Positions 24,745-34,443 of a stretch of 64,000 nucleotides of DNA are shown here, piece after piece (position 1 is the stretch's first letter; every line of letters starts with the position of its first letter). A program made the translations under genes and the position numbers. The stretch lies in the NCBI RefSeq assembly GCF_963966145.1, contig NC_091046.1, forward strand, positions 41,540,001 through 41,604,000. Direction: 5' to 3'. This DNA comes from Tenebrio molitor (taxonomy: Eukaryota; Arthropoda; Insecta; Coleoptera; Tenebrionidae). The notes below the pieces were generated by a model. That model saw only the letters and a list, made by a program, of their open reading frames with translations, ran no database searches and was not told where the DNA came from.

Positions 24745-25892
24745 GGATTGAACATCAGTGGTGCAAATCGCACGCATTTGGCATTAACTTTCATAAAGTC
24801 CGTTTTTTTAATAATCAATTGTCAATGTCAACATACAGTAAAAGACCAAACTGTATATTAAAAAAGTCACTGACATTCGGTCCAGTTCTATCTCAGTTTC
24901 ACCCTAGCTCATTACTGAGGTTATGTTGCATATGTTTATGAGTTTGAAACACGTGTTTAAATTTAAATTGTCAAATGCGACAATCGGTGACAATTTCAAA
25001 AATCAATGTTCCAAACGTGATTTATAAAATTCACTGTTTCGAATTTTCTGCCAACCTGACAAAACTTTGACAATTGACAATCCACCTATTCAATGTGCGT
25101 AAAGTCCATTCAAAAATCAAAAAACCACCACCTGTTGGTTTAGGTTGGTAAAATTTAAAAAACCCTAGGTAGATATTTTTTCATACTATGTTGGTAACCA
25201 TAAATTGACATTTATTTGATTCAAAATAAAATTAAATTGCTTTGAATTTCGTTCATATTGTTTTATTAGCAGCACGTTTCATTTATTTATTGATTCTTAT
25301 TATTTTTACTTAAACATGCCCAGAAAAACAAGACACTTAATAAACATTTAACCTCAAAATTACAAGTCTCACCAAATTTTACACTAGACAGCGTTGCCGA
25401 TAGTAATTATCGAGGAAAATGCGACGTTGATGGTTTTTTGATTTTTGAATGGACTTTAAAATGCTTTTCCATACATGCGCTTTTGTCAGGATTGTTGCCT
25501 ATGTGCAATTTTTAGTAATATTTAACGTTTCAAGGTTTGAAGCAAGCAAGTTTGACTTTTTCGATCCTCTATATTTTTCTTTACAACCAGGTAGACAGCA
25601 ATTCTCAACTATGATACCACTTTAAAGAATTAACTAATATTTTCTCTTGTTTTAACCTCAATAACCGACATTCAGCTGTGAATGAGTGTTATGACTGTTT
25701 GTAGCTTTAGCCACTTCTAAGCAGTGACAGCGCGCGATATACAAGAGGTTAATAACGCTTTCCATACCGACTCCTGTGCAATCGTCTGTCTTATTTTAAC
25801 ATTGGGAATTTTATTTCTTCTATCTTTTTCCCACTCATTGCCTTCTTCCCTTGAATAGGTGGATTGTCATTTGCACCACTGATGTTCATTCC
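24745..25892. mobile_element. Inverted-repeat element with interrupted left arm
   Basis: The right end carries, contiguous on the minus strand, GGAATGAACATCAGTGGTGC, AAATGACAATCCACCTATTC. The left end has the same two pieces, but separated: GGATTGAACATCAGTGGTGC at 24745 and GACAATCCACCTATTCAA near 25076. About 305 bp (24769-25075) therefore look inserted into the left arm. A second MITE (25102-25456) lies just inside. Confidence 0.65.
25102..25456. mobile_element. TA-flanked MITE, about 26-bp terminal repeats
   Basis: The ends AAGTCCATTCAAAAATCAAA and TTTGATTTTTGAATGGACTT are inverted copies with TA outside (25100-25101, 25457-25458). No coding content. Confidence 0.8.
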
Positions 25893-26859
25893 AAGGTGAA
25901 GAGATATTAAAGGAGAACACACCAATAAAGTTGCGCAGTAGACAGAATACGTTAGTCGAGTCCATTTTTCAAAGTTAGGGTAGGAAGGTACGAACCGTTG
26001 ACCGGCCATGCTGCGTCAGCGGCGTACGTTAATGCTCTTTTGTGATTTCCATTGGCAGTATTCGTTTCGTTATGTTTCGTGATTTCTGGATTGTTTTCAG
26101 TTCCACTAGAATCAGGTCTTTTCTTCTTTTCCAAGGCTGAATATATCATAATAATTAAAATAAAAGCATATTTACCATGCCCCCATTTCAGAACGCTAAT
26201 GATTCGCCACTGGACAAAAATCACTGACAGATTTGGACGACTCGACGTGTTCTCCTTAAAGTGTGAGCACTCTTATCATTTTTGTCATTCATTGTCTATT
26301 GTTAATATTCAACAATTCACAAGAAAGTGAATTGATACCTCGGGTTTACCCAACGAAAACTAGTCAAAACATTTTATTAGGTATTCTAAAGAATTGTAGT
26401 GGGTTTAAATCTATTACAAACTGATTTGTTAATATTTTTGGTTAATAAACCTAACCTCTCTTATACCTGTCATTTTTACGGTTCTTGATAGTATCGCTTT
26501 TCAAGTATGCATCAAAATTCAAAACACTTCAATTGTTACAATCATTTTGGAACACTTTTACAAGGAGCGAGGCATAAGGATAACATCATAAGAGAAAATG
26601 TTTCGGAATCATATTTTTTTAATATTTTACAGTTGACCTTTACTACAATTGAGTAGAACAAGAACTGCATCTAATTTAGATCGATATGACAATTTTCATA
26701 ATTAAAAAATTAAACCTCTTTCAACTACTCAACTACTTAGAATGAAAAAAAAGAAAAGCAATTTTGTCTACCTAAAATTTACGAATCAGCGATCGTTTGC
26801 CGGTCCAGAACAGTGACAAATTAATTCCAGGAGCATCCGAATGTTTATCCTGGGCGTTA
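25893..26859. other. No gene recognised; 3' flank of the gustatory receptor
   Basis: Overlapping frames on both strands at 25952-26330 lack motifs and read as chance. The right part is downstream of the receptor stop codon. Confidence 0.4.
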
Positions 26860-28333
26860 TTAGTCGCTCGACAGCTGGATGAGGACCAGCTCGTAACTCA
26901 CAACAGCCTTGGCGATCTTATAAACAGAGATTAATTAATTGTCTACTCGGCCTCACGCGATTTACATCCAAGATGAGCCCTCTGGTGATCAGGAACAACC
27001 CGCTCCCCGTCAATCCCACCCCGGTGAAGCTTATCTGGAGAAGCAACCGGCGGATCTGGAACAGTCGGAAAGTCATTTGTCCAGATCTCCTCGAGACTCA
27101 CTTCGTTGTTGTGTGTAGCTGAGGGCAACGCCTCCAGAACTACTTTAGGCTTCTTGCTGGCGTCATTCACCCACGCTCCGTTCAAGGTGACCAGCACGAG
27201 CTGAAACAAGACGTGGAGGAGCGAGTACCAGAAATAAACCATCCCCAAGTTGTCACTCCTGATCCTGCAAAAAATCGCTACACTCTTGTCCCGCATTTGC
27301 GTGCAGTTACCTGAGAACATGATGCATTTGGGTGAGGACAAAGAACACGTTTTGCGAAAAGGACAAAAGGACGAGGAACGAGACGTGTGCGTCCACGTTT
27401 CTGCACAAAACACACAAGCTGTTGTAATTCCGCCGGATTTGCTTCCAGTAGTTGTGACTCTTAAACTTTTTGGGGTTAGTAAAAAGGAGCGAAGGTCGTT
27501 GCGAGCTTACGCTCTTCTGTTGGGAAATGTGGCGAGTGAATTGTTCAAAGCGCAAAGCCAGACAGATACTAATTGCGATAATAAATAAGTCATTGTACAC
27601 CATCACGCACGTACGAGTTGTTGCCGCCATCTGAAAAATATATTTGAGACAATAGACATTGATTTTTTGGGGCGACACCATCAACATGATCTTGAGGGCG
27701 CCGTGGAAGTCGTTGGAAACATTCTCGAAGAAGTCTTTGTGTTCGTCGCCGGTGGTAGTACAGTGCCCAGCCCCCAAAAGAATATTTCCTTCAAAACAGG
27801 GTGAGAGATGTGGATCGACAGTCGAGACATTTTTACCGATGTGGAGGCCAATGCAGATGGCGCTCTGGACCCGGAGGTTCAAATCCAGACCGTCTGGATA
27901 ACCGTAAGTGTGATTCATGATTTCCTCAATGCGAGTCCAATCTGCAATAAATTCACGGAAGCGTCTGGCCAACTGCAGATGTGACATTAAAGTGACGATC
28001 CCGAAGAGATAAAATACTGTTGTGGCTGGAAGAAGTGGATTTACTCGATGAAGTGCGTGCGGCGGACTTACCCCAATGCGAGAGAGTGAAACTTTCGTGG
28101 GGGTGGGCATGACTGACAATTATACCAAACACCATGAGACTCGCGAGTAGAAGAGAGTAAACCACCCAAAGCGACCCCCATCTGAAGTGCACATCAGCCG
28201 GGAGCTTTGCAAGTCTGTGCACCGGCAAGACCCCAAAGCATCGCCCCAAAATAAAAACGAACTTTGCGGAAGAATAGAAGTTGTTTGTTGTGCTTTTTGA
28301 TCTGTAAACAATGATTCTGTTTTGGTCGTGCAT
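26860..28333 (-). CDS. Gustatory receptor, sugar-receptor type, seven exons
   Basis: Seven-helix insect chemoreceptor. Exons on the minus strand: 28072-28333, 27837-28025, 27679-27788, 27311-27630, 27102-27264, 26966-27055, 26860-26916; the six introns are 46-49 bp. All phases agree and give 396 aa. Landmarks in order: FILGRCFGVLPV, LARRFREFIADW, MNHTYGYPDGLDL, VYNDLFIIAISI, YNSLCVLCRNVDAHVS with LLSFSQNVFFVL, VYFWYSLLHVLFQ, ITRGLILD, and the terminal SYELVLIQL. The last is the Gr-family TYxxxxxQF signature with Ser for Thr and Leu for Phe. The pattern is that of Drosophila Gr5a/Gr64-type sugar receptors. The protein sits in dendritic membranes of gustatory neurons as a ligand-gated cation channel subunit; the ligand cannot be read from sequence. 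An in-frame ATG at 28441 would give 432 aa, nearer the usual length. The 48-bp intron 27789-27836 is open in frame, so retention would add 16 residues. Confidence 0.87.
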
Positions 28334-28531
28334 CTCGAGGACCGTCTTGGAACGAGAGCGATCACACCAGAGCTTTATTAAGATGTGTACAACTAAACCG
28401 AGCTTCGTTTGACGAAGCACACCACGAATCAGTAAACACATAAAATATGGATCGAGCCAAATGGAACGGTTCTTTGTCTTGGCGCGTTGTAAGAGTCAAA
28501 CAATGAAACTAAATTTATAAAGCACAATTAC

Positions 28532-28637
28532 CAAAGTACCAGAAGCAACGCTTTCCCAAATCGTTAAGCTCGACTGTGTTGTTTACGGTTTTGATCCAAA
28601 TGAGAGTCCATTTTATCGTGTTTACTGAAGTGGCCAT
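28532..28637 (-). other. Possible 5' exon upstream of the gustatory receptor
   Basis: A short open stretch begins ATG GCC at 28637, reads NDLGKRCFWYF near its end, and stops at a donor-like TTTG|gtaatt (28531). It could be a 5' exon of the receptor, joined in phase 1 to the acceptor ggtttag about 130 bp downstream. That acceptor is weak and the intron would be longer than the gene's other introns. I see no family motif, so the call is tentative. Confidence 0.2.
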
Positions 28638-30378
28638 GTTGCTTTATTTTATTCCAGACAAAGACAAGTCTGAGGTTTTCATTAATTCATTCGAACCTAG
28701 CTGTCAACATCGCTGTGTTACATCATAATTAGATAGAAAATTAATCTCTCGGAGCGATTGTTACATTCTTCATCGAATATTTGAAATTGCTCATTTTTCC
28801 CGATATAAATGTTTCGAAACGCGCTGCTTGTTTATCCTACAAGTTTCGAAATTGTGGCGATCCTTTTCGTCCAATTGATCAATTTAAGGATGATCGATAT
28901 CATGTTGAGGCTTTTATGGTCGCTCCGAAAACTATGACAGAGATGAGTTGGAGTGTTTCGTGTGGTCAATGCCAGACCGATAACTACTACTGGATATTAT
29001 CCCAAACACAGATCCTGGATGTACAATAATAATTAATTGGAGTCGTATAATGAACTAAATTAATAAATAACTCCGGGGAGCATGTTTGCGTTATTAATTA
29101 TATCTGAACCGTTGTACTTTGTTCCTAAAAATATTCTTCGCTCTGTTACCACTCGGCGTGGGAGGTTCATATTAAAACAACAAATTTTAGTTACTCAATT
29201 AACACTTTGCCGTTTACATATTTTAAAGGCGTCAGTATTTAAATATTTTCTAGTTAGATTTTGCGCTTTCGTCACTGACATAGAGCTGACACAACATTGT
29301 TTCCTAATTAGTAAATGAACGAGTACATCTTAATTTCAGAGAATCTTTTATATAGAAAGAGCGATATAGAAATGAAACGTCAAGTTATTTGTCGACATTT
29401 CTTGTTCAAAGGTATGATTTCGTCCATGTAATTTGTAATCAAAATAATGTAATTTGACACAGTCGGCCGACCTTACGCTGCAAAATAACAAAACGCAAAT
29501 TTTAGAGTCACTGAAGAATAACATTACTGAACGTTACACGAGAAAAAACCCTGAGAAAACGATGTTTTTGTTGGAGATATTAATTTGAATAAATGACTGT
29601 GACAAGGTTTCCTGAAGCAAACTGCTGCGTCTGGAAGTTGTTTTCTTCTAGTTGCAATCTCTAGAAAGATTTATCAATTTCTCGTTGGCTGTAAAATAGT
29701 AGATCAATACTTTTGTCATGTTGCTGTCCTTTTGTTCAAATGCAAATAAATATCTCGTACATTCCATTGCCTGTTTATTACTACACAGAAAAGAAATTCT
29801 CTTTGTGCGCTACTGTGTCAGATGTTGATGTATTTTGTGCATAAAAACAGCATTGATTGAGCAATCTTCGGTTAGTGATGTCAAACCGTGAGTCTGGTCG
29901 TTTAAGGAACAATCCAGTAAAGCTCGCAAGAATCCTGAACGGACCACATCTGGATAAAGTCGGACAAAAGCTCACAGACGCAAAATGTCAAGGTAATCCG
30001 TTTATTGCCAAATAAAGTTCTTTCAGTCTCGTTTCTGTATCTGACGTCTGAAGTTAGTGTAGCTCAACAAATGAGCAAATTGCAATTAAACGGGCATCAA
30101 AAGAGTGCGAGGTCTGTAAAGTTTATTGTTTGAAAACAGCATTTTATAACCAACCAAGCTGTCCCCAATTAAATGAGAAAATCAAACGTTTTACTACCGA
30201 AATTGCAGAGAACTGCACCGGTAGATCAACAAATTAATGCCGAAAATTATACATTGTACAGAGTTATTCACGAGAAACTTCCGATGAAAATTTCGTCATA
30301 TGCAACCCAAAATACAAGCTTAGTGACTAAGATTAATCATGACACTTTCTCTTTATTGAGGTTATGAGCAAAAGTTAA
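28638..30378. other. No gene recognised
   Basis: Between the gustatory receptor and the nested foldback element. Frames at 28781-29029 and 29781-29975 have no recognisable motif. Confidence 0.4.
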
Positions 30379-30499
30379 TACAGGGCAAGTCACATAAGGC
30401 TTATTTCTGAATTTATTTTGTACGTAACCAAAAATACTAATGACGCTGACCACTTGATACCGTTTATAATGTGATTTAATTTAGTAATCAACGTAGGTA

Positions 30500-30603
30500 T
30501 GTAATTTGGCTAAAAATGTCAAAATGACAGTTGATGAATTTAATTTTTGATTTCATTAATCAGAACAGGATAACGTCATTTTGACATTTTTAGCCAAATT
30601 ACA
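30500..30603. mobile_element. 104-bp MITE inserted in the left arm of the foldback
   Basis: TGTAATTTGGCTAAAAATGT and its exact complement ACATTTTTAGCCAAATTACA form the ends (about 30-bp arms), with TA on both sides. The corresponding place in the right arm lacks it. Confidence 0.85.
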
Positions 30604-30869
30604 TATAATCGTTTTCAACGACATCCGTGCTGTCAGTGTCATTTTTAATATGTTGGTGTAGATTGTACACACAAATTCATAACCAGTATTCAGAGTATAC
30701 GTAGAGTATAGGAAAATCCTAGTTAAAAAAATGTCAAACAAGAAATTGAGGTTATGGTAAAAGAAAAATATGGCAAATTGACAAATTCAAATTATTATTT
30801 ATCATTTCCTACAAAACATGTAGTCTGATTCGGATTCCGAGGATGACTTCGGCTCTGTAACTAAACAGC

Positions 30870-31068
30870 GCCGGACAAAATAGCGCTGGACAAAATAACA
30901 GCGACAAAATAGCACTGTTTAGTTATTTTGTCCGGCGCTGTTTAGTTATGGAGCCAACTAATTTTATTTTAAGTTTATTTATTTTTGCGCTATTATGTCG
31001 CACGCTGTTTAAGTAGCACGCTTTTTAGTCGCGTCGCTTTTTTGTCGCGCGAAATTTTAGTTGTTCGC

Positions 31069-31070
<2 letters not shown>
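30870..31070. repeat. Centre of foldback: degenerate GACAAAATAGCGC repeats
   Basis: At least eight partial copies of a motif like (G/T)CGCTATTTTGTC(C/G) occur in both orientations from about 30875 to 31070, and continue at 31551-31610 after the SINE. Adjacent copies can pair, e.g. GGACAAAATAGCGCT and AGTTATTTTGTCCGGCGCTG. Confidence 0.7.
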
Positions 31071-31074
<4 letters not shown>

Positions 31075-31122
<48 letters not shown>

Positions 31123-31546
31123 GCCATTCCCGTTTTTTGCCATACGGCTTTTACGGTACCTTTCGGTCGGCCGTTTTTCCAATTCATGTACCTTGTTCCT
31201 TTGCCTATCGGTGATGCGACGGGGCTCCGGGGCACTTTCCCCGGCCACCCACGCCCATTCCACCTGACATTCACAGACATACACAACAACATTTATACAC
31301 CCATGGGCACCCTTCCCGACGGGACTCGAACCCGTGCTGACCTCGCGGTGGTGGCCGAAAGAGTGTTGATTCTTCCTTCCACCACCCTACCGTCAGCCCC
31401 TGATAGACATACACACACATCCATGGCCGGGCGGAGGTTCCTTCCTTTGAAAAAATCCTCCCCCTTCGGTGGGATTCGAACCCACTAGCATCGGGACCGC
31501 GACCTCGGAGTACTTTCTCCGACAGCCATGCGGCCACCGAGCCACC
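31075..31546 (-). mobile_element. tRNA-derived SINE with intact poly(A) and target duplication
   Basis: On the minus strand it starts GGTGGCTCGGTGGCCGCATG with a tRNA-like A box, and a B box GGGTTCGAATCCCACC about 60-70 bp downstream. A second B-box-like site, GGGTTCGAGTCCCGTC, lies about 160 bp further on, followed by a non-tRNA body and a poly(A) seen as T's up to 31118. The direct repeat TTAGTTGTTCGCTATTTT occurs at 31057-31074 and 31547-31564. The uninterrupted A-tail and perfect 18-bp duplication indicate recent insertion. Plus-strand frames here are artefacts. Confidence 0.92.
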
Positions 31547-31810
31547 TTAGTTGTTCGCTATTTTGTCACACGTCATTTTGTCCAGCGCTATTTTGTTGGC
31601 GCTGTTTAGTTACAGAGCCGAAGTCATCCTCGGAATCCGAATCAGACTACATTTTTTGTAGGAAATGATAAATAATAATTTGAATTTGTCAATTTGCCGC
31701 GTCAAGGTAAATTGCTAAATTATGAAATTCAAAATTACTAAACTGAAACAGCAAGTCATGCCAACATACTGTCATACTGACAGCACGGATGTCATTCAAA
31801 ACGACTATTC

Positions 31811-33702
31811 TGTAATGATTTGAATACATTACTTTTTCCGCCAAATATTTGAACCTGCGCAAAACGGTAACAAATGTGGTCGTGATCGTCATCGAATCGG
31901 AGGAGCCCTACGTTGTGATTTTCTTTTGGCGGAAAAGGTTCGGAATGCAAACGGTGAGGGTTCCAGTTGGAAGAGTGCCGCAAATAAAACACACATGTGA
32001 GGGACGCAAAATACCTTTTATTAAAAATGTCTGTAATAACTTTGATGAAAAAGAAATTGAAACGAATACAAAAGACAGAAATTAAGTTTAACGAAGTACA
32101 AGAAATTAACTAGTTGAGTACATCACAAAGATAAATGACAAGATGAATGCAACAATATTTAACATAACAGAAAAACGGCACATGACAGACAAACTGACAG
32201 TTAAAGCTTGCAAAACAAGTAAACAAATTATGGTGCAGTTATTACAGACAGGGACGGATGAAAAACCCTCTTCAAAAAACCGTATCCCAGGTATTACTCA
32301 TAGTTTACAATTCGATTAATGACAAAACAATGTTTAATTTGGAACTACGCGGTCAAGGTACGCCGACGGGAACTTAGAGCTGGAGGTAACAAACTTTCGG
32401 CCGCGAGGGGACTCAGAAGAATAATCTGAATCGGCTTGAGACCAGCGACGTTTCTAGATACTCAGGTTAGTAATGAACGTCGGGCTATTTCACCGACCAA
32501 GAAATAGTGACAAAGCGCCTCGGGGTTGTACGATGAGCTTCCCAAGCCGCTTCGAGCAGAGCTTGCTCCACCTTCCCCAACCAACCGTTTACCGACAAAA
32601 ACCTAAGATCTCTAGAACCGCGACGGAGGTTTCACGTCAGCATCCCAGAGCCGCATCGAGCAGGACTTAGGTCCGCCTCCGCTAACGGTCGTAACTTAAC
32701 CGTGGCCTCCCCAGGAATTTACTAGACAACCCCACGACTTCCTGATTGAAACCTAACTCCCATTGTGGCGCACTTACAACATTTTACTTTAACTCTTCCG
32801 AAACCTAGCGGTGCTTAACAACAACATAAAGAAAACCCGAGTTTAATTCAATCGAACAACGCGTAACATTAAACGATGCGAAAATTCAACACAAAAAAGC
32901 GCAACATTAAACAATGATCAAATAAACAAAACAAAACGCAACATTAAACAAGGATAACATAAGCAAAAACAACAAACCACAACATTAAACAATGAGGAAA
33001 TAAAAGAGAACAAACGTGAAGTTAAATAACGATAAAATAGAACCACATTAAATGGCTCAAATATCAGTAAACAACATAAATCACGAATACAATAATCGCT
33101 GGTAATGTTAAACAAAAAGATGGCGGGTCGAGTGCCGTTAAAATAAAATGTTAGTGAAAGAAACAAAATGGACGCTCGCGGTACGGACGACGGCTCCGAA
33201 TTTCCGAAATTACAAAAAAAAAGAACCTCCCGGGAGAAAACTTAGGGATAACGCTTAAAATTAACAAATGGGCGCTTCTTAAAGAAACAGCATGCAACAA
33301 AATGAAATCTACAACATACCCTTACCACGTGGTCCTGGTCCCGAAACAAAAAAACAAAACACAAAAAAACAGGCAACGAAAGTGGGATAAATTACCCAGG
33401 TGAATTAAAAACGTTGAATTCTTTACGGGGACACAAAATAGCTACTCGGAACGGTAGTGTAATTGGTTCAGATGTAACTTACAGATTTTTGGAATATTGG
33501 ATCGCTCTTCGCAAGGTCTGTTCGTTTCGAAAAACCAAACAAAAGTGACCTACCCCCCCTTCAACCACCCGCGCGAGCGAGCTTCAACCCCCGCTATCTT
33601 TCCGCTCGTAGTTCCTAGTCTAGCCGCTAGTACCTTCACATTTGGCGCGCTGATGAGGCGGTACCGGAAATTTAAATTTGAATTTTAAACTGGGTCACTA
33701 CA
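31811..33702 (-). mobile_element. LTR-like insertion (probable solo LTR), 1.9 kb
   Basis: It is bounded by TGTAATGA at the left and TCACTACA at the right, i.e. TG...CA ends that form an imperfect 8-bp inverted repeat. The flanks ATTC (31807-31810) and ATAC (33703-33706) differ at one base and could be a 4-bp target duplication. The opposite arm of the host foldback lacks the whole 1.9 kb. A minus-strand AATAAA near 32020 supports a minus orientation. There is no gag/pol coding, so solo LTR is the simplest reading; the element family is not identified. Confidence 0.6.
32850..33010 (+). repeat. Imperfect tandem repeats, about 40-bp unit, inside the LTR-like insertion
   Basis: Four copies of a core [GC][TC]AACATTAAAC[AG]A[TA]G, each followed by an A-rich stretch, lie at about 32860, 32900, 32938 and 32980. 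Confidence 0.7.
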
Positions 33703-33769
33703 ATACCCACGTTGATTACTAAATTAAATCACATTATAAACATCAAGTATCAAGTGGTCAGCGTCATTA

Positions 33770-34066
33770 TAGTTTGTCTCAATCCTAAATTTCCACCACT
33801 TGTTGAATTATGTTGGCAAAATAAAAATATTTCTAAACTGGGGATTGTTATAACTAAAGTTGGCAATAAGTATAATTATTTTATAAACATGATTCGAAAA
33901 CAACGTAACTCTAAAATCTAGAGTAGTAAAAACGGACACAGAGAATGATATTAATGATGATAACCTCACAAATACAAGATGACGCATTTTTAACCAAACA
34001 ATGTTGCCGGTTGTATTTCTAACGTAGAATGCAGTGTTGGTGGAAATTTAGAATTGAGACAGACTT
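33770..34066. mobile_element. TA-flanked MITE, family B copy 2, nested in right arm
   Basis: Same family as 12231-12599. The ends TAGTTTGTCTC and GAGACAGACTT are flanked by TA. The left arm of the host foldback, read in complement, has CAGCGTCATTAGTATTTTTG at this place with no insertion, so the empty site is visible and the TA duplication confirmed. Confidence 0.9.
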
Positions 34067-34309
34067 TAGTGTTTTTGGTAGCGTACAAAATAAATTCAGA
34101 AATAAGCCTTATGTGACTTGCCCTGTATAAATGTGAAAACTGACATGACAGACAAAAAGGGGCAGCAATCGTTGATTTAAGTATTACTTTTTATAAATTT
34201 ACGCAGCTAGAAACCACTGGAAATTGTAGTTTCGGTTGCATAGGTACCTATAACGAAATTTTCATCGGAAGTCTCTCGTGACTAACCCTGTATATTATTG
34301 AACTTTTCT

Positions 34310-34443
34310 AAAGGCGGCCTTACACCAGGGCAACAATTGGCAACATGTTGCCTGCAACATTTTTTAATAATGTTGCCCGTCATTACTAAAAAATGTTGCC
34401 GGCAACATGTTGCCAATTGTTGCCTTGGTGTAAGGCCGCCTTT
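34310..34443. mobile_element. 134-bp near-perfect palindromic MITE
   Basis: AAAGGCGGCCTTACACCAGG, GCAACAATTGGCAACATGTT on the left is mirrored on the right. Inner short palindromes AACATGTTGCC repeat within each arm. It would fold into one hairpin of about 60 bp. Confidence 0.85.

Larger units (their letters stand above)
30381..34125. mobile_element. Foldback transposon carrying four nested insertions
   Basis: The ends CAGGGCAAGTCACATAAGGC and GCCTTATGTGACTTGCCCTG are inverted with TA outside. The arms pair as 30381-30499 with 33707-34125, then 30604-30885 with about 31590-31806 (GATTCGGATTCCGAGGATGA and CATCCGTGCTGTCAG in both). Removing a MITE (30500-30603), a SINE (31075-31546), an LTR-like insertion (31811-33702) and a second MITE (33770-34066) leaves a palindromic element of roughly 1 kb. 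The centre is built of GACAAAATAGCGCTG-like repeats. The left arm also reads SDSDSEDDFGSVT in one frame, possibly a scrap of coding sequence. Confidence 0.88.

Noticed and set aside
27250..27901. Plus-strand frames of 112 and 80 codons
   Set aside because: Opposite the gustatory receptor exons, which have better evidence.
30985..31537. Frames of 167, 74 and 88 codons across the poly(T) region
   Set aside because: They translate a SINE and its homopolymer tail (runs of Phe or Lys).
31440..31546. A functional tRNA gene
   Set aside because: The tRNA-like fold belongs to a SINE with target duplications and A-tail, so it is not an independent tRNA gene.
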